Shown: piece after piece, positions 42,777-51,435 of the stretch
How the letters are laid out: every line of letters begins with the position of its first letter
Position numbering within the stretch: the stretch's first letter is position 1
DNA from: Streptomyces sp. ISL-98
GTDB lineage: Bacteria > Actinomycetota > Actinomycetes > Streptomycetales > Streptomycetaceae
Length of the DNA: 64,000 nucleotides
Direction: 5' to 3'
Assembly (NCBI RefSeq): GCF_018614055.1
Contig: NZ_JAGGPB010000064.1
Coordinates: 1 to 64,000 of the forward strand
Position numbers and translations under genes: made by a program
Notes under the pieces: model-generated
Database searches by the model: none
Seen by the model: the letters and a program-made list of their open reading frames with translations, nothing else
What the model was told of the DNA's origin: nothing

Positions 42777-43906
42777 TCAACTGGCGGGCTTTCGGCTTGT
42801 TGGGCCGGTGGTGGGCAGGGTGAGGGCCCGGCTGTCGCGCCGGGCGGGCGCCGGGTTCCGGCTCCGACGGGCTGGTGCGGCTTCGGAGGGACGGGGAAGG
42901 CTGCTGGTCAGCCTGGGTTCGGCAGGGCGGTGAGCCGGGCCAGGGGCGTTGGTGATCACGTCGGTCCAGGGCCAGTTCCCGGCGAGGCGGAGGATGCGGC
43001 GGTGGCCGGTGGTGACGAGCTGGGCGGCGGTGGAGAACAGCCGCAGGCGGAGCCGTCGGGGCTCCCACAAGCGGGGCTGGCCGGTCAGGGCGAGCATCGG
43101 CATCCAGGCCAGCAGCTCCAGCGCGATCTGGACGATCTCCAGCCAGATCTGGTTCTGCGCGGCCTCGTGGAGGGGCAGGTTGCGCAGGCCGGTGGAGCGG
43201 GCGGCCCGGATGCGGTCCTGAGCTCGGGCACGCTGACGGTGCCGCAGTTCCAGTTCGGCGATCGCAGTGTTCTTGGTGTTGGTGGCGAAGCAGGTCAGGC
43301 GCATGCCGTCGGCGTCGGTGAAGCGCAACTGGGCGCCGGGGTGCGGGCGTTCCTTGGCGGACGATCAGCCGCATTCCTTTCGTCCAGCCTTTCAGGCAGT
43401 CGCCGTCGAGCTCGGCACCCAGCCGCCGTCGCGGATCTCGCCCCCCGGGTTCGACGACTACCGCGCAGGCCGAGGCGGGGATCTTCAGGACGGCGTGGTG
43501 GATGGCGTCGGTGATGGTCATGCCGACCGAGTGCGACAGCCACCGGCCCCTGGCAGAGAGCCAGTTGACGAACTCGTGGGTTCCGACCGCCGGAATCACA
43601 CCGAATGAGTGTCCGGCGTCCGCGCGGGTACCTCTTCAGCAGCTGGGCCAGGGCCGGCTTCGCGGCGTCGATGTGGTCGCTCGCGGTGTCGGAGCCGGCG
43701 TTGCCAGGCCGCAGCAGGCCCGCGACCGGTTCACCGGACCCGCCGCGGCCGTGGTCGACGAAGCCCATCAGCGGGTGGTGTCCGAAGGTCTTCCAGGTCG
43801 CGGTGGCATCCTGCTTCTCGGAGTGCGCGATGTGAAGCACTCCGTCGAGGTCCACAATCAGCTGTCCGCCCGCATCCGGAGCCGACGGGCCTGGCCAACT
43901 TCTAAA
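42777..43906 (-). pseudogene. IS1380-family transposase, 5' truncated and frameshifted
   Basis: On the minus strand the text begins GGQLIVDLDGVLHIAHSEKQ and DATATWKTFGHHPLMGFVDH (the catalytic strand containing DLD), then TLIRCDSGG and THEFVNWLSARGRWLSHSVG in a second frame, and MRLTCFATNTKNTAIAELEL and WLEIVQIALELLAWMPMLAL in a third. These are successive parts of IS1380-group DDE transposases. The N-terminal 100 residues and the left end are missing, and two or more frameshifts are present. Confidence 0.8.
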
Positions 43907-44249
43907 CGTGCTCGCGGACTTCAGCGCGTGCCGCCCTGGTACCTCAAGGGTTCCTCGCTAGATCATGCTGAACTGGCGGACAAGCGCAGCTTCGGGCTCA
44001 TCGACGGATGCCTGTCCGGGATCGCGCTGGTGACAGTGGGCGGCTCCTGGTGGGATCGGTAACCTGGCGCACGTTCCTCGCAAGCCTCCAACTGCGCCTG
44101 AGGAACGAGGCTCCGGTCCGCCTGGTCAGGTCTTTCTCGGACGCTCGCGAGCGTCACGTCCTGCGGACTGTGGGGCTCGTCTTCCAGTTCCGCCACGCCC
44201 GGCTCCGGGATCGCCCGGAGGAGGCGTTCACGGCTCGTAACCTGCCCGG
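43907..44249. other. Stretch without a supportable gene between two IS remnants
   Basis: Frames on both strands are possible but none has a domain; part of it may be the far end of the IS5-type element that continues to 44541. Confidence 0.35.
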
Positions 44250-44541
44250 GCCGACGGGTAGCAGCCGTCCTCGTCCGGGCCGGACGACGAGTCGGCTGCA
44301 ACGGCCTCGGCGGCGCTACAGGCCCTTGATCGGATCTTCGTGGACGAGTAGCCCTGTCGGCAACGACCTGCCCGGGCCGGCACCTGGGCCGCCCGGGCCC
44401 GCACCGGCTGACGCTGATGCGGGCCATGACCTGCTCGAACTGGGTGCAGTCGTTGACGTTCCCTGCGGTGATCGTGAAGGCCGGCGGCCGACCCTGCCCG
44501 TCACAGGCCAGATGGATCTTCGTGGTCAGCCCGCCCCGGGA
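44250..44541 (-). pseudogene. IS5-family transposase core fragment
   Basis: The minus strand reads SRGGLTTKIHLACDGQGRPP, then AFTITAGNVNDCTQFEQVMA and CRPGQVVADRA. The TKIHLACDGxGxP...TxGNxxDCTQFxxVMxxI block is the middle of IS5-group (IS427-like) transposases. It begins inside the reading frame of the aryl-AMP ligase, replacing that protein's last domain. Confidence 0.75.
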
Positions 44542-45889
44542 CGTCGTTGAGGCGGCCGGTCACAACCAGGTTGCCGTCCGGGGTGCGCCGCGCGAGGTCG
44601 CCGGTGCGGAAGTAGCCGTCGGTGGTGAAGGAGCGTGCGTTGTCGTCGGGCGCCCGGTAGTAGCCTCGCACGGTATACGGACCGCGGGCGAGGAGTTCGC
44701 CGGGCTCCCCGTCGGGCACGTCCTTGCCGTCGACGTCGACAATGCGGATCTCATCGTCGGGCGAGAGCGGGCGGCCCTGCGTGGTGAGCACGGTCTCGGC
44801 CGGATCGGCGGGCCGGGTGAGAGTGAGCAGCCCCTCAGCCATGCCGAAGACCTGCTGCAGGCGACAGCCCAGTTCGGGGCCTATCCGTTCGGCGGTCGCC
44901 CGGCGCAAGGGCGCGCCGCCGATCTGCACGAGATGCAGACTGCTCAAGTCGGCCTGGACCGTGGGAAGTACGTCGAGCCAGAGTTGGGCGACGGCGGGCA
45001 CCACCGACGTGATGGTGACCCGCTCTCGTTCGATGACCGGAAAGCATTCGGCGGGTCCCGGGTTCTCGACCAGAACGACGGTGGCGCCGACGGAGAGGGT
45101 GCCGACGATGCCGGGGCAGCCGAAGGTGAAGTTGAACTCGGCGGGCAGCGCGGCGAGATACACGTCGTTGTCGGTGAGCGACACCAGCTCGGCGGCGGCC
45201 TGCGCCTGGTAGGCGTAGTCGTTGTGGGTGCGCGGAATGAGCTTGGGCGCCGCGGTGGTATCGCCGGAGAGCAGGAAGAACGCCACCTGGTCGGCGCTCT
45301 GCGCAAGCGCCCGCTCGGGCGGGGCATCGATGGAGCCCAGCGGGAAGTAGTGGCAGCCCGACGGGTCGGTCGTCAGGCCGCCGTACGGGGACGAGGCGCC
45401 CGGCGCCTCAAGGGTGAACACCCGCCGCAGAAAGGGGCCTCGGGCCGCGATGTCCGCGGCCATCGCCGTGTGGTCGAAGCCCTGGTACGTCGAGGGTCCG
45501 GCGTAGCCGACGGCCTGGGTGACCCGCACGAGGTGGGACACCTCGCGCGCGCGGTGCGAGACGGGGCAGAACACGGGGACCGCGCCGAGGCGCATCAGTG
45601 CGAACACGGTGATGACGAACTCGGGAACGTTCGGTAGCTGGACGACGACCCGTTGCCCGGGCCGGAGGCCGCGCAGCCGGAATCCGGCGGCCATGCGGTC
45701 CACGCGCCGGTTCAGGTTCGTGTACGTGATGCGGGTGGCGCCGTGCACGAGCGCGGTCCGCGGTCCGTACTGCAGGGCCCAGCCGCGCAGCAGGTTGTCC
45801 AGCGTATTGCCACGCCAGTGCCCGGCCGCCCAGTAGCGGTCGACGAACTCCTCGGGCCAGGGCGTGCAGCCGTTGAGCATGGATGTCAT
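44541..45889 (-). pseudogene. Aryl-AMP ligase (2,3-dihydroxybenzoate/salicylate adenylation, DhbE-like), C-terminus lost
   Basis: The start MTSMLNGCTPWPEEFVDRYW with the N-terminal ...LNGCTPWPEEF is characteristic of EntE/DhbE/MbtA-type ligases, which adenylate aryl acids for siderophore synthesis. The A5 motif FGMAEGLLTLT and the A7 region GELLARGPYTVRGYY are visible. Two defects show. The A3 phosphate loop reads LSGDTTAAPKLIPR where the family has LSGGTTGxPKLIPR. The protein also stops matching at VVTGRLNDV, where an IS5-type element begins, so the mobile C-terminal domain with the catalytic Lys (A10) is missing. AAGGAAG precedes the ATG. It is therefore inactive as an adenylating enzyme. 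Confidence 0.85.
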
Positions 45890-46062
45890 TCGCTTCCTTC
45901 TGTGCCGGTTTCTGAACCGGAAGCCGTGCGGGTCGTGTTTCGCCGTGACGGGGGCGGTGCAGCGGTGGTCTCGACGACCGCTGCACCGGCCTCCATCCCC
46001 GGCGCAGGGGCCACCACTGGGATGTGGCCGCCGGGGACGATCGCCCTGTGGTCCACAGGTGC

Positions 46063-46434
46063 TCAATGCCCGCAGCGGGGTCGGAGGGGCCCATATGGCC
46101 CGTGGTGCGGGTCTTTTCCTTTGGCCACGAGCCGGGCCACGCGGATCTTCGCGGTGGTGAGCGGGGCGAGATCGTTCACCTCGACCTCGGCGGGGTGTCC
46201 GGTGCGCCCTCCCGGCAGCACCAACTTCTCGCCGTCCTCGGCCAACAGCTCCATCTGGAGCGTCTCCTCGGCGCAGGCGAGCAGTTCGACCGCGCGACGC
46301 CCCAGGATGTCGGCGGCTTCATAGAGTGTGAAGGGCCGGTCCAGCACGACGGCGACCTCCAGGAGGAGCCGGGCTCCGGCCGACAGTCGGGCCAGCCGGC
46401 GCTCATCCAGGTCAATGTCGCAATGCGACCCCAT
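46063..46434 (-). CDS. Remnant of a LAL-type LuxR regulator, internally deleted
   Basis: The 123-residue frame starts MGSHCDIDLDERRLARLSAG and has LLLEVAVVLDRPFTLYEAAD and ILGRRAVELLACAEETLQME, the winged-helix stretch behind the ATPase of large LuxR (LAL) regulators. It then passes through a short linker into PLTTAKIRVARLVAKG, the first helix of the LuxR HTH (LTPxExxVARLVAxG), and ends. The ATPase and the rest of the HTH are missing. A G-rich ribosome site (AAGGGGGG) precedes the ATG, so the remnant may still be translated. Confidence 0.55.
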   Translation of the reverse strand: MGSHCDIDLDERRLARLSAGARLLLEVAVVLDRPFTLYEAADILGRRAVELLACAEETLQMELLAEDGEKLVLPGGRTGHPAEVEVNDLAPLTTAKIRVARLVAKGKDPHHGPYGPLRPRCGH

Positions 46435-46724
46435 ACCGCCCCCCCTTCTCAACGCCGGGCAGCAACCCCGCCGTCTTGACCTTGGCAATCCAATCTGTCA
46501 ACACCCCTATACACAATGTGCTTTCCAAACCATGGTCGCTGAATTCCATCAGCAGAAAGACCAATGCGCGCCGCTGACCAGGAGGAATGGTCGGGGCTCA
46601 ATCCAACTCGACCTCACGCCATGGCGAACCTCGTGACGTTGCAGCCCTGGCCTCGCCAGGTCGTGTCCGCAACGTGTCGGGGTCGTCGGTCTGTTCGGGG
46701 GTGCACCGTCACATCCGTCAGAAA

Positions 46725-46751
46725 ATAGTAGCCATGGACATAGTAGCCATG
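46725..46751 (+). promoter_or_regulatory. Tandem ATAGTAGCCATG operator-like repeats
   Basis: The 12-mer ATAGTAGCCATG occurs at 46725-46736 and 46740-46751, a 15-base period, directly before the MarR gene; a third partial copy (CTATTTGCCATGAG) overlaps the start codon. The AT-rich composition stands out. Autoregulation by the MarR protein is the likely role. Confidence 0.65.
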
Positions 46752-46764
46752 TACTCTATTTGCC

Positions 46765-47259
46765 ATGAGCAACGGTTCACCGGGCCCCACGCCCGGCTTC
46801 CAGGTATGGCGGCTCGCCAACAAGTGGCGCGTCGCGGTCGATCGCGCGGTGGCTCCGCTGGGCCTCACCCACGCGCAGTACTCACTGGTCGCGTCACTGC
46901 ACGGCATGCAGCGCGCCGGCGAGCGGCCCAGTCAGCGCCGGCTCGCCGACCACACCGGCCTGGAGGCGCTGTACGTCTCGAAGCTGGCGCGCGCCCTGGA
47001 GTCGGCCGGCCTGATCGAGCGCACCCGTGATTCCCGCGACCCGCGCGCCGTACAGCTCGCCCTCACCAAGCAGGGCCAGGCCGTCACGCGGCAGGCCATC
47101 ACGGTGGTCCAGGAACTGCTTCAGCAATTGCTGGAGCCACTCGGCGGCCTCGACGCCCCGCGGACGCGCACGTTCACCGACGAGCTGACGACCCTGCTCG
47201 ACACACCTCTCGCTCCATCCATACCGAACAACGAGAGCACTCAGGGGACAACACCATGA
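46765..47259 (+). CDS. MarR-family transcriptional regulator
   Basis: The 164-residue protein has the MarR winged helix: LTHAQYSLVASLHGMQRAGE, PSQRRLADHTGLEALYVSKL and ESAGLIERTRDSRDPRAVQL. The N- and C-terminal dimerisation helices are present and the length is normal. Its stop overlaps the ATG of the next gene by 4 bases, so the two are co-translated. Regulated probably by the repeats at 46725-46751. Confidence 0.92.
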   Translation: MSNGSPGPTPGFQVWRLANKWRVAVDRAVAPLGLTHAQYSLVASLHGMQRAGERPSQRRLADHTGLEALYVSKLARALESAGLIERTRDSRDPRAVQLALTKQGQAVTRQAITVVQELLQQLLEPLGGLDAPRTRTFTDELTTLLDTPLAPSIPNNESTQGTTP

Positions 47260-47714
47260 CCACCACTGCATCCACCACCACCGCACCCGTCGCCAACGCC
47301 CGCGCCCTCGGCCTGGCCCACTACGCCGCCCGCGGCGTCCTGGAGCACGTCCTGGCCCGGCACGGCATCACGTTCCAGCAGCAGATCACCCTGCGCGCCG
47401 CCGTCACCGCCGACGCTCCGCAGACGCCGGACGATCTCATCACCCAGATCCGGGGCTCCCTCAAGGCCGATCCCGCCGACATCCGCGCCACTCTCGACGA
47501 GCTGCTGGCCAACCAGCTGCTCGTCGCGGACGGCGCGCACCTTCGCCCCACGGATGCAGGGCGCGAGCTGCTCGCCGCCGTCGGCGCGGAGACCGCCCCC
47601 GTCTCCGTCCGCATCTGGGGCGGGATACCCGCCGAGGACCTGGCCGCCGCCGGCCGCGTCCTCGCCCTGGTCACCGAGCGCGCCAACGCGGAGCTTGCGG
47701 CGCTGACCGCCTGA
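47256..47714 (+). CDS. Winged-helix protein co-translated with the MarR regulator
   Basis: The 152-residue protein reads MTTTASTTTAPVANARALGL, then AARGVLEHVLARHGITFQQQ and LRAAVTADAPQTPDDLITQI, with the wing-like LDELLANQLLVADGAHLRPT DAG. It looks like a MarR-related winged-helix domain without the usual recognition-helix consensus. Overlap with the MarR stop (ATGA) means coupled expression. It might heterodimerise with, or antagonise, the MarR protein; that is inference. Confidence 0.75.
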   Translation: MTTTASTTTAPVANARALGLAHYAARGVLEHVLARHGITFQQQITLRAAVTADAPQTPDDLITQIRGSLKADPADIRATLDELLANQLLVADGAHLRPTDAGRELLAAVGAETAPVSVRIWGGIPAEDLAAAGRVLALVTERANAELAALTA

Positions 47715-47793
47715 CCGCCCAACCACCCGACCGAGCCGATTGGTGGAATATTCAACCGTCGGTCGCGGTTGACGGCGGCGAAGGAGGTCACCA

Positions 47794-48162
47794 GTGGACA
47801 CGACCTACAGCACCCCCAGCAACGCCTACTACACCCACGGGACACCGGCGGAGCGCTGGGAGCGGGCGCAGCTGTTCTTCGACGCCAGGGACTACACCGC
47901 CGCGGCACGGGTGCTCGGCGAGCTGGTCGAGGAGGTACCCGAGCCGACGGGGCCGCGCCTGCTGCTGGCGCGCGCCTACTACCACTCGGCCCAACTACGG
48001 CGCGCGGAGGCCCAGTTGCGGACCATCGTAGAGCGCGACCCGGTCGAGCACTACGCCCGGCTGATGCTGGGCCGCACCCTGGAGCGCCAGGGGCGCACCG
48101 AGGAGGCCCAGTCCCATGTGCGCATCGCGTCAGCGCTCGCCGGTGACTTCGGGGACGTCTGA
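47794..48162 (+). CDS. Tetratricopeptide repeat protein
   Basis: The 122-residue soluble protein has about three TPR units: RWERAQLFFDARDYTAAARV, RLLLARAYYHSAQLRRAEAQ and YARLMLGRTLERQGRTEEAQ. It begins with the Tyr-rich leader TYSTPSNAYYTHG that is conserved in this small Streptomyces family. AAGGAGGTCACC is a strong ribosome site before the GTG start. It probably scaffolds a protein interaction; partners unknown. A strong terminator follows at 48181. Confidence 0.85.
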   Translation: MDTTYSTPSNAYYTHGTPAERWERAQLFFDARDYTAAARVLGELVEEVPEPTGPRLLLARAYYHSAQLRRAEAQLRTIVERDPVEHYARLMLGRTLERQGRTEEAQSHVRIASALAGDFGDV

Positions 48163-48180
48163 CGCGTACGACGGGCGGAT

Positions 48181-48213
48181 GCCGGCCCGGCTCCCCTGCG
48201 GAGCCGGGCCGGC
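48181..48213 (+). terminator. GC-rich terminator hairpin after the TPR gene
   Basis: The arms GCCGGCCCGGCTC (48181-48193) and GAGCCGGGCCGGC (48201-48213) are exact complements around the loop CCCTGCG. It follows the TPR stop by 19 bases. Confidence 0.85.
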
Positions 48214-48259
48214 GTTGCATGGTGTCCAGTGGCGCTTGGCCGCATGCGTGAGCGGACGT

Positions 48260-48425
48260 GACTCCTCCCCCTCGTAAACGAGGGGGCTTCTCACTCTGCT
48301 CTAAAGAGCCTCATGACGGCCAAGCCCTGACCGCTGCAGAAGCAGATTTGCAGCCCACTACGCCGCTTCGCGGCTCCGAACATCAAGATGCGTTTCCCGC
48401 CCGGCCTGAAGGCCGGGATTCCCAC
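48260..48425. mobile_element. Probable IS200/IS605-type element end (relic)
   Basis: Two perfect hairpins lie 115 bases apart: CCCCCTCG/CGAGGGGG (48267-48286, loop TAAA) and CCCGGCC/GGCCGGG (around 48400-48417, loop TGAA), the latter in the phrase CGTTTCCCGCCCGGCCTGAA. Subterminal hairpins of this type, with no inverted terminal repeats, are typical of IS200/IS605 ends and of the adjoining guide-RNA region in TnpB elements. No tnpA or tnpB frame remains. Confidence 0.4.
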
Positions 48426-49213
48426 GCAAGATCAGGGATGGAGTTCCGCACGGGATGGAAAGCGCGTCGGCCGTCCGGCTTCGCCAATTCGATCGCGACG
48501 GTCCGTGGGTCAATGGGTCTGGCCGAGGCGTTGAAGTACCGGTCCTCGTCCGGGTCGTGCCAGCGGCGCCGGAACCCTGTGTCGACCACCGGGTAGCCCA
48601 GCGCCTCCGCGAACAAGGGGAACCGCAGTTCATCGTTCCCGAGATCTGGTGGGTCGACAGCGGCGTAGTCCCGGAGAAACGATCGCGGACAGCAGGGACC
48701 GACGCCGATGCAGCCGTGCGGAGTCCCGTCATACCCGAGTCGGTCGCGTGCGTACGCCAGAAGTGCGTTCCACTCTCGTGCTCCATCCGGCCGGGCGACC
48801 CAGCGCCAGTGTTCGCCGATGACGGAGATCGGCGTGTACGCCGTCAGTCCCACAGCCTCGGGCGGCACCGCAGCGTAGAGCCGGTCGAGTCGCTCCGCGA
48901 GGAGCAGATCCCACTCGAGGAGGTGCACGACATCGAAGGACAGCCGGTGGCCCACGTCGCGGAACCAGTCCAGCAGCACGAGGTCCCCGTTCTTCCAGTT
49001 CCATTCGCTGCTGTGGCGTGAGATGTACATGGTGTCGAGCTGCAGCAGCCGTCTGCCGGCCATCCGGAACGCGGCGCCGCGGTAACCCATTGCGCCCCCG
49101 AAGATCCCGTGAACTCCCACGCCCGGATTCAGCATGCGCAGCTGATGTATTCGGGCACGGCACACAAGGGGGTTGCAGTGAAAACGAAAGGCAATGACTC
49201 GTTCGACCGACAT
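48383..49213 (-). CDS. Glycosyltransferase-like hypothetical protein, C-terminus replaced
   Basis: The 276-residue protein begins MSVERVIAFRFHCNPLVCRA and has NPGVGVHGIFGG, DVVHLLEWDLLLAERLDRLY (an acidic DxxxxWD site), and FPLFAEALGYPVVDTGFRRR. The overall pattern, with an N-terminal sugar-nucleotide-type fold and conserved E/D-W motifs, suggests a GT-A-like glycosyltransferase or carbohydrate-processing protein. It starts 2 bases after the TylF stop, so the two are one operon. The last residues (after AFHPVRNSIPDL) are encoded by the IS605-like end, so the native C-terminus is lost. Confidence 0.55.
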   Translation of the reverse strand: MSVERVIAFRFHCNPLVCRARIHQLRMLNPGVGVHGIFGGAMGYRGAAFRMAGRRLLQLDTMYISRHSSEWNWKNGDLVLLDWFRDVGHRLSFDVVHLLEWDLLLAERLDRLYAAVPPEAVGLTAYTPISVIGEHWRWVARPDGAREWNALLAYARDRLGYDGTPHGCIGVGPCCPRSFLRDYAAVDPPDLGNDELRFPLFAEALGYPVVDTGFRRRWHDPDEDRYFNASARPIDPRTVAIELAKPDGRRAFHPVRNSIPDLAWESRPSGRAGNAS

Positions 49214-49215
49214 GA

Positions 49216-50010
49216 CTACGGGGGCGGTTTGACGGCGACACGGGCGCCGCCGTCGTCGATGCGGATGAGGAACGGCGCGTGGCCGTGTTCCGTGAAGTAC
49301 TCGTCCGTGGCCTCAGCCGAGCCACGCCAGACGCCGTAGTCATCGATGATCAGTACGCCGCCCGGTGACAGGCGCGGATACAGATGCAGCAGCTCGTGCC
49401 TGGTCGATTCGTACCAGTCCGTGTCGAGCCTCAGCAGAGCGATCTCATCCGGTGCCTGTTCTGGGATGGTGTCCTCCACCTTGCCCGTGACGAAGTGCAC
49501 GTGCGCCGACGGATAGCCGGTCGAGCCGACGGCGCGCCGGACGCTGTCGAGGTCCGCGCTCGCCCAGATCAGCGACTGGGCCCGGTCCTCGTGGGACTCG
49601 CGAGCGAGGAGAACGTCCGCTCGCTCGCCGGTCCTGTGAACATCCTTCTCCGTCGGTTCCGTCATACCGACGAAGGTGTCGAAGAGACAGAGGTCGACGT
49701 CCGTTCTCCCCAGGTCCCGCAGAGTGTGGGCGATCGCCATCATGCTGCCCCCGCGCCAGACGCCGCACTCGACGATCGCGCCCGGCACCGCGGAGGAGGT
49801 GATGTGCTGGACGGAGTCGGCAAGCACACGGATGGCCGCCGGCGAGGTCATCGTGTACGGCTTGACCTCCTGCCACAAGCGGACGTCCGCTTCGTCGAAG
49901 TCGCGTGGCCACGTCGGCGCGACCGGAGCCAGCTTGTACCCGACGCTTCGGAGCGCGCGCTGGACCGGCCATGTGAGGACTCGCCGTGCGGTGCCGCTCA
50001 TGTTTCGCAT
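49216..50010 (-). CDS. TylF/MycF-family O-methyltransferase
   Basis: The 264-residue SAM-dependent enzyme has the TylF family pattern: VPGAIVECGVWRGGSMMAIA (SAM motif, ECGVxRGGS), LCLFDTFVGMTEPTEKDVHR (DTFxGMTxPT), VEDTIPEQAPDEIALLRLDT (LRLDTDWYxST with the Mg-binding Asp), and LSPGGVLIIDDYGVWRG (DDYG). TylF-type enzymes methylate sugar hydroxyls, using Mg2+. It leads an operon with the glycosyltransferase-like gene, suggesting a small glycan- or glycoside-modifying pair. Confidence 0.9.
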   Translation of the reverse strand: MRNMSGTARRVLTWPVQRALRSVGYKLAPVAPTWPRDFDEADVRLWQEVKPYTMTSPAAIRVLADSVQHITSSAVPGAIVECGVWRGGSMMAIAHTLRDLGRTDVDLCLFDTFVGMTEPTEKDVHRTGERADVLLARESHEDRAQSLIWASADLDSVRRAVGSTGYPSAHVHFVTGKVEDTIPEQAPDEIALLRLDTDWYESTRHELLHLYPRLSPGGVLIIDDYGVWRGSAEATDEYFTEHGHAPFLIRIDDGGARVAVKPPP

Positions 50011-50757
50011 CCGGTACTCGGGAGAGGTGGTACCTACGTCCAGCCTGCAACGGTCGGGGCGTGCCCACCACCTGGGCTGTGTTCACGGGGTCGACCGCCG
50101 CGAGACCGTCCGCTGGCGGCGCTCGCAACGGGGCCGTTATCCGCGATCAGGGGCTGACCCCTTTTCCATGGCTGTGATCATCGCGCGCGACTGCCGACGA
50201 TGCAGGAGCGGGCCGCCCTGCGGCCGCGCAGTAGATCGCCGGTCCAAGCCGTCCTCGCCGCCACCGAACCCAAGGAACAGTTGCACGCCGTCCGTCGCAC
50301 CGGCTGTGCCGTCACTACGTCTCCGGGCACCAGCAGGCAGCGAAAACCCGAGCAGCTGGACCCCTTCGCCCAGGAGGAGGACCGGCCGACAGACGCGCTC
50401 CAGGACGTCGACGCTGCACGGCGTGCGCGCCGTGAGGACGATTGATGCGCGCACAGCCCCGAGCAGCCCGGCCTCTGCCACAGCCACGTCCCGCACCGCC
50501 TCCGCTTGCGGGCAGCGCGGGTCCGGGGCACACAATGACCGCGAGGAGCGGCAGAGCCGGGGACGCTTTCGCTTCTCCGCTCCCCCTGGGCGTCCCGGCC
50601 CCGATGCTTCCGGCGTTCCCGCGTGCCCCTGGCGTTCCCACATCTGGAGGAGAAAGAGCCCATGGCTTCTGGAGTACGACCGCACCTCCCGATCGGCCCA
50701 CTGTCCAGCCTCCGGCCTCCTGCCGGCCCGCTGTCCTGCTGACCGGTCTCGGCGAGG
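50011..50757. other. Gene-poor stretch before the two-component system
   Basis: About 750 bases with no supported gene. Minus-strand frames include VLTARTPCSVDVLERVCRPV, which is vaguely like Streptomyces secreted-Cys-rich proteins, but no start, signal or stop fits. The distal end must contain the promoter of the response regulator. Confidence 0.35.
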
Positions 50758-51435
50758 ATGCGTCTCCTGGTGGTCGAGGACGAGGAGCGGCTCGCCGATT
50801 TGCTGCGCCTTGGTCTGGAGGCCGAGGGCTTTGCCGTGGACGTGGCGCTCAACGGCACCGACGGTCTGTGGATGGGCCAGGAGAACCCATACGACGCGAT
50901 CGTCCTCGACATCATGCTGCCCGGGCTCAACGGCTACCGGGTCTGCGCGGCCCTGCGGGAGCAGGGCATCTGGACCCCGATCCTCATGCTCACCGCAAAG
51001 GAGGGCGAGTGGGACGAGGTCGAGGGCCTGGACACCGGCGCCGACGACTATCTGACCAAGCCGTTCTCCCACGCGGTCCTGGTCGCCCGGCTGCGGGCTC
51101 TGTTGCGCCGCGGAGCCGCCGAGCGGCCAACGGTCCTGGTGGCGGGGGACCTGCGGCTGGACCCGGCGGCCAAACGGGTGTGGCGGGGCCCGACCGAGGT
51201 GGAGCTGACCGCCCGGGAGCTCTCGCTGCTGGAGTTCTTGCTGCGCCACCGGGGTGAAAGCGTCTCCAAACAAGACATCCTCGATCACGTCTGGGACTAC
51301 GACTTCGAGGGCGATCCGAACATCGTCGAGGTCTACGTACGGCGTCTGCGCAACAAGCTGGACCGCCCTTTCGGTCGAGCGGCCATCGAGACCCTGCGGG
51401 GCTCCGGATACCGGCTGGCCGCCGATGGCGGCTGA
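50758..51435 (+). CDS. OmpR-family response regulator
   Basis: The 225-residue regulator has a receiver domain (VVEDEERLADLLRLGLEAEG; phosphoacceptor Asp51 in YDAIVLDIMLPG; the Lys in YLTKPF) and a C-terminal OmpR/PhoB winged helix (LTARELSLLEFLLRHRGESV, then VEVYVRRLRNKLDRPFG). It overlaps the following kinase gene by 11 bases, a standard translationally coupled pair. Together with the PepSY-like protein at 52931 it resembles envelope-stress two-component systems. Confidence 0.95.
   Translation: MRLLVVEDEERLADLLRLGLEAEGFAVDVALNGTDGLWMGQENPYDAIVLDIMLPGLNGYRVCAALREQGIWTPILMLTAKEGEWDEVEGLDTGADDYLTKPFSHAVLVARLRALLRRGAAERPTVLVAGDLRLDPAAKRVWRGPTEVELTARELSLLEFLLRHRGESVSKQDILDHVWDYDFEGDPNIVEVYVRRLRNKLDRPFGRAAIETLRGSGYRLAADGG

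Noticed and set aside
44417..45637. 406-residue plus-strand open frame over the aryl-AMP ligase
   Set aside because: Shadow frame; the minus strand contains the recognisable adenylation motifs.
46725..46764. Additional start codons within the ATAGTAGCCATG repeats
   Set aside because: The ATGs in the repeat give frames that stop quickly or only add a non-domain leader to the MarR protein; the repeats are better read as operators.
50442..51257. DUF6153-like secreted protein before the response regulator
   Set aside because: A Cys/His pattern was suspected on the minus strand, but no signal peptide, start or consistent frame supports it.
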